Below, piece by piece: positions 1-9,787 of a DNA stretch of 64,000 nt (its first letter is position 1; each line of letters starts with the position of its first letter). Source of the DNA: Halomonas shengliensis (GTDB lineage: Bacteria > Pseudomonadota > Gammaproteobacteria > Pseudomonadales > Halomonadaceae). A program made the translations under genes and the position numbers. The notes under the pieces were generated by a model, which was not told where the DNA came from, made no database searches, and saw only the letters and a program-made list of their open reading frames with translations. The DNA lies in NCBI RefSeq assembly GCF_900104135.1, contig NZ_FNIV01000011.1, positions 1 to 64,000 of the forward strand, written 5' to 3'.

Positions 1-213
1 CGGCAATGGAAACGTCCGCGAACCCGGTGTCGTAAGCTCCTGGCGCTGGGCCTAGATCCACAGCGCGCCTGGAAATCATCGGTAAACGGGCGAGGCCCTT
101 GGTGGAATGCGGGTGCGCTGCACCTGCGCCACGCCTTGCCCAACCGCTGGTTCGCTCAGCGTGGGTTAATCTCGGTGCTGGATACGGTAAGAGGGCTTAG
201 CCGTTCTTCGTGA
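1..213 (+). CDS. group II intron reverse transcriptase/maturase, C-terminal 70 residues (partial)
   Basis: Frame 1 is open from the first base to TGA at 211-213. It reads as the C-terminal maturase/DNA-binding tail of group II intron-encoded proteins: a WKRPRTR stretch, then RKLLALGL, then NGRGPWWNAG and a closing NRWFAQRGLISVLD. The pattern Q/W-K-R-x-R-T-R, L-x-x-L-G and G-x-W-x-x-A is the conserved tail found after the RT palm and X domain in this family. The RT active site (YADD) would lie upstream, outside the window. The product is needed for splicing of its host intron and for its mobility into new DNA sites. Identification rests on family memory of the tail and on the intron RNA fold directly downstream; the two support each other. 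Confidence 0.85.
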   Translation, partial: RQWKRPRTRCRKLLALGLDPQRAWKSSVNGRGPWWNAGALHLRHALPNRWFAQRGLISVLDTVRGLSRSS

Positions 214-285
214 ACCGCCGTGGTACGGAACCGTATGCCCGGTGGTGTGGGAGGGCTCCGGGGGTGACCCCGGACCCTACCCGAT
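1..285 (+). mobile_element. 3' end of a group II intron (left part outside window)
   Basis: The segment holds the end of an intron-encoded maturase (stop at 211-213) directly followed by RNA folds typical of a group II intron 3' end. Domain V: ACCGCC at 214-219 pairs with GGTGGT at 241-246 (one G-T wobble), with an inner stem TACG 224-227 / CGTA 232-235. Domain VI: AGGG 252-255 with CCCT 275-278 and TCCGGGG 257-263 with CCCCGGA 268-274 around a GTGA loop, followed by an unpaired A279 that could be the branch point. The intron would end at about 285 in CTACCCGAT, a common 3' splice sequence. The maturase stop lying at the first bases of domain V is usual for these elements. The 5' part, including the RT domain, lies off the window, so whether the intron is intact cannot be judged. 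Confidence 0.85.
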
Positions 286-317
286 CTTCTTGGTCTCCGG
301 CCGTGCTGTGTCAACAC

Positions 318-377
318 GGTGCGCTGCACCAGGGCCAGGGACGATCCTGGGGCAGCCTGGTGTTCCCTTGCACCAGG
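318..377. promoter_or_regulatory. two inverted repeats upstream of the urtA sigma-54 promoter (possible activator sites)
   Basis: GGTGC/GCACC form a perfect dyad at 318-330, and CCTGGTG (356-362) with CACCAGG (371-377) form a second. They lie roughly 85-145 bases upstream of the -24 element at 462, the usual distance for enhancer sites of a sigma-54 activator such as NtrC. The half-sites resemble NtrC halves (TGCACC / GGTGCA), but their order is reversed compared with the usual TGCACC-N5-GGTGCA dyad, so the protein that binds is uncertain. The rest of 286-552 shows no gene. Confidence 0.3.
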
Positions 378-461
378 ATATCGCCTGTCGATGCCCGCCT
401 GCTTCCGGGGGCAAGGTACAAATGACTGAATTGTAAAAGGAAAATCACCCTCGTGCCGGTG

Positions 462-477
462 TGGCACATTCCTTGCG
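462..477 (+). promoter_or_regulatory. sigma-54 (-24/-12) promoter of urtABCDE
   Basis: TGGCAC at 462-467, a 5-base spacer, then TTGCG at 473-477. This matches the RpoN consensus TGGCAC-N5-TTGCW with exact GG and GC spacing. It lies about 75 bases before the urtA ATG. Sigma-54 control of urea uptake by the NtrBC nitrogen system is common in proteobacteria, and a second such element sits before ureD. Confidence 0.88.
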
Positions 478-552
478 ATAACAGCGCGAGACATCCTGCG
501 ATGGCCTCTCGCTGGAACCAATCGACAACAACATCGATCGCAAGGAGATCCC

Positions 553-1875
553 ATGATCCCGTCATCCGTGACCCGCACCTCCCGCTGGCTGGCCGTACCG
601 CTGCTCGGCGCCACCGTGGCATCCTCCGCCCTGGCCCAGGAAGACCCCATCAGGGTCGGCATCCTGCACTCCCTCTCCGGCACCATGGCGATCAGCGAGA
701 CGGTGCTCAAGGACACCGTGGAGATGCTGGTCGAACAGCAGAACGCCGAGGGCGGGCTGCTCGGCCGCGAGCTTGAAGCCGTGGTGGTGGACCCGGCCTC
801 GGACTGGCCGCTGTTCGCCGAGAAGGCGCGCGAACTGCTGGCCCAGGAGGAGGTCGACGTCATCTTCGGCAACTGGACTTCGGTATCGCGCAAGTCGGTG
901 CTGCCGGTGGTCGAGGAGCTCAACGGTCTGCTCTTCTATCCGGTGCAGTACGAGGGCGAGGAGTCCTCCGAGAACGTCTTCTATACCGGGGCGGCCCCCA
1001 ACCAGCAGGCGATCCCCGCGGTCGACTACCTGATGAACAACGTCGGCGTGGAGCGCTGGGTGCTGGCCGGGACCGATTACGTCTACCCGCGTACCACCAA
1101 CAAGATCCTCGAGGCCTACCTCAAGTCCTTCGGCGTCGCCGCCGACGACATCTTGGTCAACTACACCCCCTTCGGTCACTCCGATTGGCAGAACATCGTC
1201 TCCGAGATCAAGGCCTTCGGCAGCGAGGGCAAGAAGACCGCGGTGGTCTCGACGATCAACGGCGACGCCAACGTGCCTTTCTACCGCGAGCTCGGCAACC
1301 AGGGCATCGATGCCGCCGATATCCCGGTGGTGGCCTTCTCGGTGGGCGAGCAGGAGCTGACCGGCATCGACACCGCGCCCCTGGTCGGGCACCTGGCGGC
1401 CTGGAACTACTTCATGAGCGTCGACACCGACGCCAACTACGACTTCATCGACGCCTGGATCGACTATACCGGCGACGAGATGGCGGTGACCAACGACCCC
1501 ATGGAGGCCCACTACATCGGCTTCAACATGTGGACCGAGGCCGTGCGCAAGGCCGGCACCACCGAGGTCGACGCGGTCAAGGAGGCCATCATCGGGGTCA
1601 GCGTCCCCAACCTCTCCGGTGGCTATGCGGCGATGATGCCCAACCACCACATCACCAAGCCGGTGCTGATCGGCGAGATCCAGGACAACGGGCAGTTCTC
1701 CATCGTCTGGGAGACCCCCTCCACGGTGGCCGGCGACGCTTGGTCGGACTACCTGGAGGGCTCCCGCGACCTGATCAGTGACTGGCGCAAGCCCATGGAA
1801 TGCGGCAACTACAACGTCGTCAAGGGGAGCTGCGGGGGCAGCGAGGCCCAGGAAGAGGTCGCCTCCGCCGAATAG
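553..1875 (+). CDS. urtA: urea ABC transporter, periplasmic urea-binding protein UrtA
   Basis: Binds urea in the periplasm and delivers it to UrtBCDE. The 440-residue product starts with a Sec signal (basic start, hydrophobic core, cleavage near ALA-QE at about residue 29) followed by a type-1 periplasmic binding fold of the branched-chain amino acid/amide family: IRVGILHSLSGTMAISE, then a region with GNWTSVSRKSVLP and LFYPVQYEGEESS, which are hallmarks of UrtA. The mature protein ends with the short C-terminal tail usual for the family. An AAGGAG ribosome-binding site sits just before ATG 553. It is the first gene of urtABCDE behind a sigma-54 promoter. Sequence and context agree, and the amide-binding FmdD subgroup is a less likely alternative because urease genes follow. 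Confidence 0.95.
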   Translation: MIPSSVTRTSRWLAVPLLGATVASSALAQEDPIRVGILHSLSGTMAISETVLKDTVEMLVEQQNAEGGLLGRELEAVVVDPASDWPLFAEKARELLAQEEVDVIFGNWTSVSRKSVLPVVEELNGLLFYPVQYEGEESSENVFYTGAAPNQQAIPAVDYLMNNVGVERWVLAGTDYVYPRTTNKILEAYLKSFGVAADDILVNYTPFGHSDWQNIVSEIKAFGSEGKKTAVVSTINGDANVPFYRELGNQGIDAADIPVVAFSVGEQELTGIDTAPLVGHLAAWNYFMSVDTDANYDFIDAWIDYTGDEMAVTNDPMEAHYIGFNMWTEAVRKAGTTEVDAVKEAIIGVSVPNLSGGYAAMMPNHHITKPVLIGEIQDNGQFSIVWETPSTVAGDAWSDYLEGSRDLISDWRKPMECGNYNVVKGSCGGSEAQEEVASAE

Positions 1876-1946
1876 GAGGCGATTGCCACCGGGTCGTCCC
1901 CCGGCCCGGTGGCCGTGACACACCACTCGACGAACCTTCTCAGGAC

Positions 1947-3551
1947 ATGCCCATGACGATTCCCCCCTGCCTCGGTCGGCTGCTGGCCCTGTGCCTGCTG
2001 GTCTGGCTGCCGCTGTCGGCCAGCGCCCAGGATGACCCCGGCCAGGCCCTCCTCGAGCCCCTCGATGCCGCCTCCTATGCCCGGATGGGCGAGGCCATCG
2101 AGGCCATCATCGACAGCGGCGACGCGCGCAGCCGGGGCTGGCTGGAGGCGCTGCTGGGCGGCAAGCTGCATCGCCACAAGGACACGGGGCGCTTCGTGAT
2201 GGTGCTCGAGAACCGCGGCCGCGACTGGCCGGTGGCCGATGCCCTGACCGGCGAGGCCCTCGGCGAGATGTCGCGGCGCGACCTCGACCGGCTCGGCATC
2301 AACAACGCCCTGCGCGGGCAGCTGCAGGGCGCGCTGGCGGTGCTCGACCTGCAGGCCGATGGGGTCAGCGAACGCCGTCAGGCGGCCCGCGAGCTCCTCG
2401 GCGACGTCGATGCCAGCCTCGCCGAGCCACTCGAGGCGGTCATCCGTGCCGAGCAAGATGCCGAGGTGCGCCGCCTGCTTCAGCAGGCACTGGCGATCCA
2501 TCGCCTGGAAGTGGGGGATGTCGCCGCGGTGGCCGATCTGCAGGGCAGCCTCAACAGTCGGGTCAGGGCCGCCCTCAACTCCGCCGCGCGCAGCGGTGAT
2601 CCGGCGCTGGCTGAGGCCGCCAGCATGGCCCTGGCCGATATCGAGCAGAAGATGAAACTCAACCGGGGGCTCGAGACCCTCTACTTCGGCCTGTCGCTGG
2701 GGTCGGTGCTGGTGCTGGCGGCCATCGGCCTGGCCATCACCTTCGGCGTCATGGGCGTGATCAACATGGCCCATGGCGAGCTGATCATGCTCGGGGCCTA
2801 CACCACCTGGGCCATGCAGCAGCTGCTGCCCGGCCAGCCGGGGCTGGCGCTGGTGCTGTCGATCCCCGCGGGCTTCCTGGTGGCCGCGCTGGCCGGCATC
2901 GCCATCGAACGCGGCGTCATCCAGTTCCTCAAGGGACGTCCGCTGGAGACCCTGCTGGCGACCTTCGGTGTCAGCCTGATCCTCCAGCAGCTGGTGCGCA
3001 CCCTGATCTCGCCGCTGAACCGTACCGTGGTCACTCCGGAGTGGATGAGCGGCTCCATCATGATCAACGAGGGGCTCTCGCTGACCCTCAATCGTCTTTA
3101 CGTGCTGGGCTTCGCGCTGGTGGTGTTCGCCGGCCTGATGCTGGTGATGCGGCGAACCCGCCTGGGCCTCGAGGTGCGGGCGGTGACCCAGAACCGTGCC
3201 ATGGCACGTTCCATGGGCATCCGGGCGACCCGCGTGGACATCATGACCTTCGCCCTGGGGTCGGGGGTGGCGGGGCTCGCCGGCGTGGCGCTCTCCCAGC
3301 TCACCAACGTGGGACCCAACCTCGGCCAGAACTACATCATCGACTCCTTCATGGTGGTGGTCTTCGGCGGCGTCGGGAACCTGTGGGGCACCCTGGTGGC
3401 CGGCCTGTCGCTGGGCGTGATCAACCAGGTCCTCGAGCCCTGGGCGGGCGCCGTGCTGGCCAAGATCCTGGTGCTCGTCTTCATCATCCTGTTCATCCAG
3501 AAGCGCCCCCGCGGACTCTTTCCGCAGAAGGGCCGGGCGGCGGAGGGCTGA
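1947..3551 (+). CDS. urtB: urea ABC transporter permease UrtB
   Basis: Inner-membrane permease of the urea importer, of the LivH type. The N-terminus has a signal-like hydrophobic segment (LLALCLLVWLPLSASAQ), then a soluble periplasmic region of about 200 residues that is characteristic of UrtB and absent from LivH. The membrane domain follows from about residue 240 (LYFGLSLGSVLVLAAIGLAITFGVMGVINMAHGE) to a C-terminus rich in membrane helices. The GVINMAHGELIMLGAY stretch is the conserved LivH/UrtB motif. ATG 1947 was chosen over a longer upstream frame because it gives a proper signal segment and the expected length of about 530 residues; ATG 1953 is two codons downstream. It begins 71 bases after urtA and ends 3 bases before urtC. 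Confidence 0.94.
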   Translation: MPMTIPPCLGRLLALCLLVWLPLSASAQDDPGQALLEPLDAASYARMGEAIEAIIDSGDARSRGWLEALLGGKLHRHKDTGRFVMVLENRGRDWPVADALTGEALGEMSRRDLDRLGINNALRGQLQGALAVLDLQADGVSERRQAARELLGDVDASLAEPLEAVIRAEQDAEVRRLLQQALAIHRLEVGDVAAVADLQGSLNSRVRAALNSAARSGDPALAEAASMALADIEQKMKLNRGLETLYFGLSLGSVLVLAAIGLAITFGVMGVINMAHGELIMLGAYTTWAMQQLLPGQPGLALVLSIPAGFLVAALAGIAIERGVIQFLKGRPLETLLATFGVSLILQQLVRTLISPLNRTVVTPEWMSGSIMINEGLSLTLNRLYVLGFALVVFAGLMLVMRRTRLGLEVRAVTQNRAMARSMGIRATRVDIMTFALGSGVAGLAGVALSQLTNVGPNLGQNYIIDSFMVVVFGGVGNLWGTLVAGLSLGVINQVLEPWAGAVLAKILVLVFIILFIQKRPRGLFPQKGRAAEG

Positions 3552-3554
3552 TCC

Positions 3555-4709
3555 ATGCATTCGTCCACAGCGTGGCTGGCAAGACCCTTTCGTGAACGTG
3601 CCACACAGCTCTTCCTGGGCATCCTGCTGGCCGCCCTGGCGACGGTGACGCTGCTTAACCTGGCGCTGCCGGCAGGGCATCCGCTGCACATCTCGACCTA
3701 CACCGTGACCCTGCTCGGCAAGTACCTGAGCTACGCCCTGCTGGCGGTGGCCGTCGACCTGGTGTGGGGCTACCTGGGCATCCTGAGCCTGGGGCACGGT
3801 GCCTTCTTCGCCCTGGGCGGCTATGCCATGGGGATGTACCTGATGCGCCAGATCGGCGACCGGGGCACTTACGGCGATCCCGTGCTGCCTGACTTCATGG
3901 TGTTCCTGGACTGGGACAGCCTGCCCTGGTACTGGCTGGGCTTCGACATGGCCTGGTTCGCCTTCGTGATGGTGCTGCTGGCGCCGGGCCTGCTGGCCCT
4001 GGTGTTCGGTTTCCTGGCGTTCCGTTCGCGGGTCACCGGGGTCTACCTGTCGATCATCACCCAGGCGCTGACCTTTGCCCTGATGCTGGCCTTCTTCCGC
4101 AACGAGATGGGCTTCGGGGGCAACAACGGCCTGACGGACTTCAAGGAGCTGCTGGGCTTCGACCTGAGAAGCGATGCCACCCGTCTCGGGCTCTTCCTGG
4201 CCACCGGCATCGCCCTGGCGCTGGGGTATGTGCTGTGCCGGGCCATCGTCGCCAGCAAGCTCGGCCGGGTCTGCGTGGCCACCCGCGACGCCGAGGCCCG
4301 CACCCGCTTCCTCGGCTACCGCGTCGAGCGCTTCCAGCTGTTCGTCTTCGTGGTTTCGGCGATGCTCGCCGGCGTCGCCGGGGCGCTCTACGTGCCCCAG
4401 GTGGGCATCATCAACCCCGGCGAGTTCTCGCCGATCTTCTCCATCGAGATCGTGCTCTGGGTCGCTCTGGGCGGGCGCGCCACCCTCTACGGGGCGGTCA
4501 TCGGGGCGATACTGGTCAACTATGCCAAGACGGTCTTCACCGGCGTGATGCCCGATGCCTGGCTGTTCGCCCTGGGTGGCCTCTTCGTGCTGGTCACGGT
4601 GCTGCTGCCCAAGGGCATCTCCGGCCTGCTCGCCTACCGCCTGACACCACGGCGCCTCCAGCGCGAGCCCGCCGACCCGTCATCACCTCACCGGGAGGCC
4701 TCCACATGA
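3555..4709 (+). CDS. urtC: urea ABC transporter permease UrtC
   Basis: Second permease subunit, LivM type, 384 residues. It shows repeated hydrophobic helices and the LivM/UrtC signature LVWGYLGILSLGHGAFFALGGYAMGMYL near residue 75, plus the loop ITQALTFALMLAFFRNEMGFGGNNGLTDF that is well conserved in UrtC. With UrtB it forms the urea channel, energised by UrtD and UrtE. It starts 3 bases after urtB and its TGA overlaps the urtD ATG (ATGA at 4706-4709), which implies translational coupling. Confidence 0.95.
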   Translation: MHSSTAWLARPFRERATQLFLGILLAALATVTLLNLALPAGHPLHISTYTVTLLGKYLSYALLAVAVDLVWGYLGILSLGHGAFFALGGYAMGMYLMRQIGDRGTYGDPVLPDFMVFLDWDSLPWYWLGFDMAWFAFVMVLLAPGLLALVFGFLAFRSRVTGVYLSIITQALTFALMLAFFRNEMGFGGNNGLTDFKELLGFDLRSDATRLGLFLATGIALALGYVLCRAIVASKLGRVCVATRDAEARTRFLGYRVERFQLFVFVVSAMLAGVAGALYVPQVGIINPGEFSPIFSIEIVLWVALGGRATLYGAVIGAILVNYAKTVFTGVMPDAWLFALGGLFVLVTVLLPKGISGLLAYRLTPRRLQREPADPSSPHREAST

Positions 4710-5551
4710 ACTTGCTGCATTCCCTGGCCGATCGTGATCGCGTCTTCGACTTCCTGGTCCCCGCCACCTCGCCGGTGGATGTTCGTCACGGCCCGATCCT
4801 CTATCTGGAAGATGTCACCGTCAGCTTCGACGGTTTCAAGGCCATCGATGAGCTGAACCTGACCATCGACGACGGTGAGCTGCGCTGCATCATCGGCCCC
4901 AACGGCGCGGGCAAGACCACCATGATGGACATCATTACCGGCAAGACGCGTCCCGACCGTGGCTCGGTGTGGTTTGGCAGCCGGCACGACCTGCTGGCCA
5001 TGAACGAGCCCCAGATCGCCAGCCTCGGCATCGGCCGCAAGTTCCAGAAGCCCACCGTCTTCGAGGCGCTGACGGTGTTCGAGAACCTTGAGCTGGCCAT
5101 GGCGGCCGACAAGCGCATCCTGCCCACGCTCACCGCGCGACTGACCGGGGAGTTCCGCGATCGCATCGATGAGGTGCTCGCCACTATCGGCCTCTCCGAG
5201 CTGCGCCAGCGTCCGGCGGGCATCCTCTCCCACGGCCAGAAGCAGTGGCTGGAGATCGGCATGCTGCTGATGCAACGGCCGCGGCTGCTGCTGGTGGACG
5301 AGCCGGTGGCGGGCATGACCGAGCAGGAGATGGAGCGCACCGCCGAGCTGCTCACCGGCCTCGCCGGCAAGGGCAAGCAGTCGGTGGTGGTGGTGGAGCA
5401 CGACATGGGCTTCGTGCGCTCCATCGCCCGCACGGTGACGGTGCTGCACCAGGGCAGCGTGCTTGCCGAGGGCAGCATGGACCAGGTCTCCGGTGATCCG
5501 CGGGTGGTCGAGGTCTATCTGGGCGTCGACCCAGACGAGGAGGCCGCCTGA
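4706..5551 (+). CDS. urtD: urea ABC transporter ATP-binding protein UrtD
   Basis: LivG-type ATPase of the urea importer, 281 residues. Walker A GPNGAGKTT, Q-loop region GRKFQKPTVFEALTVFENLELAM, signature LSHGQKQWLEIGMLL (a Q-rich LSHGQ variant typical of UrtD), Walker B LLLVDEP and the H-loop VVVEHDMGFV are all present. The ATG at 4706 overlaps the urtC stop and follows GGGAGG, so it was preferred over a longer frame running back into urtC. The N-terminal 30 residues before the ABC domain are usual for UrtD. The gene ends at 5551, whose A is also the first base of urtE. Confidence 0.95.
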   Translation: MNLLHSLADRDRVFDFLVPATSPVDVRHGPILYLEDVTVSFDGFKAIDELNLTIDDGELRCIIGPNGAGKTTMMDIITGKTRPDRGSVWFGSRHDLLAMNEPQIASLGIGRKFQKPTVFEALTVFENLELAMAADKRILPTLTARLTGEFRDRIDEVLATIGLSELRQRPAGILSHGQKQWLEIGMLLMQRPRLLLVDEPVAGMTEQEMERTAELLTGLAGKGKQSVVVVEHDMGFVRSIARTVTVLHQGSVLAEGSMDQVSGDPRVVEVYLGVDPDEEAA

Positions 5552-6249
5552 TGCTGACCATCGACTCGCTCAACCAGTTCTACGGCGAGAGCCATACCCT
5601 CTGGGACCTGAACCTCGAGGTGCCGGCGGGGCAGTGCACCTGCGTGATGGGCCGCAACGGGGTGGGCAAGACTACCTTGATGAAGGCGATCATGGGGGAG
5701 GTCGCCGTGGCCTCGGGCAGCATCCGCTATGCCGGCGAGGTGGAGTTGACCCGCCGCCGGGTGGAGGATCGTTCGCGGCTGGGTATCGGCTACGTGCCCC
5801 AGGGACGGCAGATCTTCCCGCTGCTCAGCGTGGAGGAGAACCTGCGCACGGGGCTCGCCGCCCGAGGCGATGGCCTGAAGCGCATCCCCGAGCGCATCTA
5901 TGAGCTATTCCCGGTGCTCGAGGAGATGAAGCAGCGTCGTGGCGGTGACCTCTCCGGCGGGCAGCAGCAGCAGCTGGCCATCGGCCGCGCCCTGGTGCTG
6001 GAACCGCGCCTGCTGATACTCGATGAGCCGGGGGAGGGGATCCAGCCCAACATCGTGGCCCAGATCGGCGAGGTGATCCGTCGGCTGATCGCCGAGGATG
6101 GCCTCAGCGTGCTGCTGGTGGAGCAGAAGCTGCCCTTCGCCCGCCGCTATGCCGACCGCTTCGCGATCCTGGACCGCGGTCGACCGGTCGCCGGCGGGGC
6201 GATCGGTGAGCTCTCCGATGCCCTTATCCGTGAACACCTGACGGTATAG
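5551..6249 (+). CDS. urtE: urea ABC transporter ATP-binding protein UrtE
   Basis: LivF-type ATPase, 232 residues, partner of UrtD. Walker A GRNGVGKTT, the loop GYVPQGRQIFPLLSVEENL typical of LivF/UrtE, signature LSGGQQQQLAIGRAL, Walker B LLILDEPGEGIQPN (the EPGEGIQP variant marks UrtE) and the switch segment VLLVEQKLPFA. It overlaps urtD by one base (TGATG). It closes the transporter operon; 246 bases separate it from ureD, enough for a separate promoter, which is present at 6443. Confidence 0.95.
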   Translation: MLTIDSLNQFYGESHTLWDLNLEVPAGQCTCVMGRNGVGKTTLMKAIMGEVAVASGSIRYAGEVELTRRRVEDRSRLGIGYVPQGRQIFPLLSVEENLRTGLAARGDGLKRIPERIYELFPVLEEMKQRRGGDLSGGQQQQLAIGRALVLEPRLLILDEPGEGIQPNIVAQIGEVIRRLIAEDGLSVLLVEQKLPFARRYADRFAILDRGRPVAGGAIGELSDALIREHLTV

Positions 6250-6312
6250 GCGCCCTTCTTGCGAGGAGCAAGGAGCAAGGGTATCTGCGCCTTTTTGGGC
6301 CGTTGGCCCGAG

Positions 6313-6354
6313 CGGCTGCACCCGAAGGGGGCGTCGAGGTATGGCGGCTGCACC
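6313..6354 (+). promoter_or_regulatory. tandem 11-bp direct repeat upstream of ureD, possible NtrC-type enhancer
   Basis: GCGGCTGCACC occurs at 6313-6323 and again at 6344-6354, 31 bases apart, about three helical turns. Each copy contains TGCACC, the left half of the NtrC dyad; the first is followed after 5 bases by GGGGCG, a 4/6 match to the right half GGTGCA. They lie about 90-130 bases upstream of the sigma-54 promoter at 6443, a typical enhancer position. The repeat is seen directly; the identity of the bound protein is inference. Confidence 0.4.
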
Positions 6355-6442
6355 TCAAGAGGACGGGGAGGGGCGTTTACGGTGGCCGGTGAGTTTCTTC
6401 AAGTGGATGAATTTCAATAACTAATTCTCTCATTCCCCTTTC

Positions 6443-6458
6443 TGGTACATCCCTTGCT
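6443..6458 (+). promoter_or_regulatory. sigma-54 (-24/-12) promoter of ureDABCEFG
   Basis: TGGTAC at 6443-6448, 5-base spacer, TTGCT at 6454-6458, matching the RpoN consensus TGGYAC-N5-TTGCW. Transcription should start near 6470. The element also settles the ureD start, because the TTG codon at 6454 lies inside the -12 box and cannot be translated from this transcript. Confidence 0.82.
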
Positions 6459-6495
6459 GTATTGCTGGGCAGAGATGCCCGGCCGAGAGCTGCCC

Positions 6496-7389
6496 ATGAC
6501 CGCCTTCGCGACCTCCTTGACTACCATGCCGCCGGCCGACTCCGGCCATCGCTTCGATGCGGATCGCCACTGGGCGGCCTCTCTCGAGCTCGGCTTCGAG
6601 CCCCGTGACGGGGTCACCCGCCTGACCCCCTGCCGTCACCGTGGCCCGTTGCGCGTCCAGCGCCCCTTTCACCCTGAAGGCCGCGACGGCGTCTGCCATG
6701 TCTATCTGCTCCATCCGCCCGGCGGCCTGGTCAGCGGCGATGCCTTGAACATCGAGGTCGGCGTCCAGGGCGGGGCTCGTGCGCTGCTCACGACGCCCGC
6801 CGCCAACAAGCTCTACCGCGCCGATAGCCATGCGGTGGCCTGGCGGCAGCACACGCGACTGGTGGTCGCCGACGGCGGGGAGCTGGAGTGGCTGCCCCAG
6901 GAGACCCTCGCCTTCGATGGCTCACGTGGCGCGCAGTCCACCGAGATAGCCCTCGACGGCGATGCCCGCTGCCTGGGGTGGGAGGTGATGGCCCTGGGCC
7001 GGCCCGCGAGCTCGCTGCCCTTCTCCACGGGGTGCATCGAGCAGCGTTTCCGCCTGACCCGGTACGGCAGGCCGCTGTGGCTCGAGCGCCAGCCGCTGGA
7101 CCCGGCTCACCCGCGCTTCCGGGGGCGCTGGGGGCAGGGCGGTGCCAGCGTGCAGGCCACCCTGTGGGCGGTGGGCCTGAATGATGAGGCCGGGGCCGTC
7201 GAGGCCCTGCGCGAGGGGCTCGGCGCCTCGCCCCGCTGGGCGGTCACCGTGCGCCATGGCGTGCTGCTGCTGCGCTATCTGGGCCAGGAGTGTTGCGAGG
7301 CCTGGGCGCTCTGTGAGGCCGCCTGGCGGGTGCTGCGCCCCCGCCTGCTGGGCCGCGAGGCGCATCCGCCGCGCATCTGGCGCACCTGA
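6496..7389 (+). CDS. ureD: urease accessory protein UreD
   Basis: Scaffold chaperone that binds apo-urease and, with UreF and UreG, opens the active site for nickel loading; cytoplasmic. The 297-residue product has the family pattern [27 protein letters not shown] and [12 protein letters not shown] near the N-terminus, and [12 protein letters not shown] plus [14 protein letters not shown] further in. ATG 6496 was chosen because GAGAG precedes it by 6 bases and because it lies safely downstream of the transcription start predicted from the sigma-54 box; ATG 6475 would leave only a few bases of leader. It is the first gene of the urease operon, followed 26 bases later by ureA. Confidence 0.93.
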   Translation: MTAFATSLTTMPPADSGHRFDADRHWAASLELGFEPRDGVTRLTPCRHRGPLRVQRPFHPEGRDGVCHVYLLHPPGGLVSGDALNIEVGVQGGARALLTTPAANKLYRADSHAVAWRQHTRLVVADGGELEWLPQETLAFDGSRGAQSTEIALDGDARCLGWEVMALGRPASSLPFSTGCIEQRFRLTRYGRPLWLERQPLDPAHPRFRGRWGQGGASVQATLWAVGLNDEAGAVEALREGLGASPRWAVTVRHGVLLLRYLGQECCEAWALCEAAWRVLRPRLLGREAHPPRIWRT

Positions 7390-7415
7390 TCCCCCACTTC
7401 CCGCGGAGGCCCGAC

Positions 7416-7718
7416 ATGGAACTGACCCCCAGAGACAAGGACAAGCTGCTGCTCTTCGCGGCGGCCCAGCTGGCCGAGCGACGCCGTGCGCGCGGCCTGA
7501 AGCTCAACTACCCGGAGGCGGTCGCCCTGATCAGCTTCGAGATCCTCGAAGGCGCCCGGGACGGTCGCAGCGTCGCCGACCTGATGAGCTTCGGCCGCGA
7601 GATCCTGTCCCGAGATGATGTCATGGAGGGGGTGGCCGAGATGGTCGAGGAGGTGCAGGTGGAGGCCACCTTTCCCGATGGCACCAAGCTGGTCACCGTT
7701 CACACCCCCATCGTCTAG
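7416..7718 (+). CDS. ureA: urease subunit gamma
   Basis: Small structural subunit of the (alpha-beta-gamma)3 nickel urease. The 100-residue length is exactly that of the family, and the start [14 protein letters not shown], the middle [21 protein letters not shown] and the end [18 protein letters not shown] are all diagnostic. A GCGGAGG site precedes the ATG. It is co-transcribed with ureD and lies 9 bases before ureB. Confidence 0.97.
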   Translation: MELTPRDKDKLLLFAAAQLAERRRARGLKLNYPEAVALISFEILEGARDGRSVADLMSFGREILSRDDVMEGVAEMVEEVQVEATFPDGTKLVTVHTPIV

Positions 7719-7727
7719 GAGAGCCCC

Positions 7728-8050
7728 ATGATTCCCGGTGAGTATCAGTTGCAGGAGGGCGAGATTTCGCTCTGCGAGGGACGTCAACGGATCACGCTCG
7801 AGGTCGCCAATACCGGCGACCGCCCCATCCAGGTCGGCTCCCACTACCACTTCGCCGAGGCCAACCCGGCGCTCACCTTCGACCGCGCCAAGGCGCTTGG
7901 CCATCGCCTCGACGTGGCCGCCGGCACGGCGATCCGCTTCGAGCCGGGCCAGACCCGCGAGGTGACGCTGATCCCCTATGTCGGACGGCGGCACATCTAT
8001 GGCTTTCGCGGCGCCGTCATGGGCGCGCTGGATGACCAGGGAGACGCGTC

Positions 8051-8054
<4 letters not shown>
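7728..8054 (+). CDS. ureB: urease subunit beta
   Basis: Second structural subunit of urease, 108 residues. The start [17 protein letters not shown], the motif [24 protein letters not shown] and the end [18 protein letters not shown] match the UreB family closely. It has no catalytic residues of its own but shapes the active-site flap environment. AGGAGAG precedes ATG 7728, and its stop overlaps the ureC start (ATGA at 8051-8054). Confidence 0.97.
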
Positions 8055-9754
<1,700 letters not shown>

Positions 9755-9787
9755 GTCGTGGGCGACAACCTCCTGGAGACGCTGCCA

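Noticed and set aside
1809..3797. Long minus-strand open frame opposite urtB/urtC
   Set aside because: Shadow of the GC-rich plus-strand genes; composition rich in His, Gln, Arg and Gly with no domain, and no ribosome-binding site.
6454..6496. Upstream TTG/ATG starts for ureD
   Set aside because: TTG 6454 is part of the sigma-54 -12 element, and ATG 6475 would leave only a few bases of leader; ATG 6496 has a ribosome-binding site.
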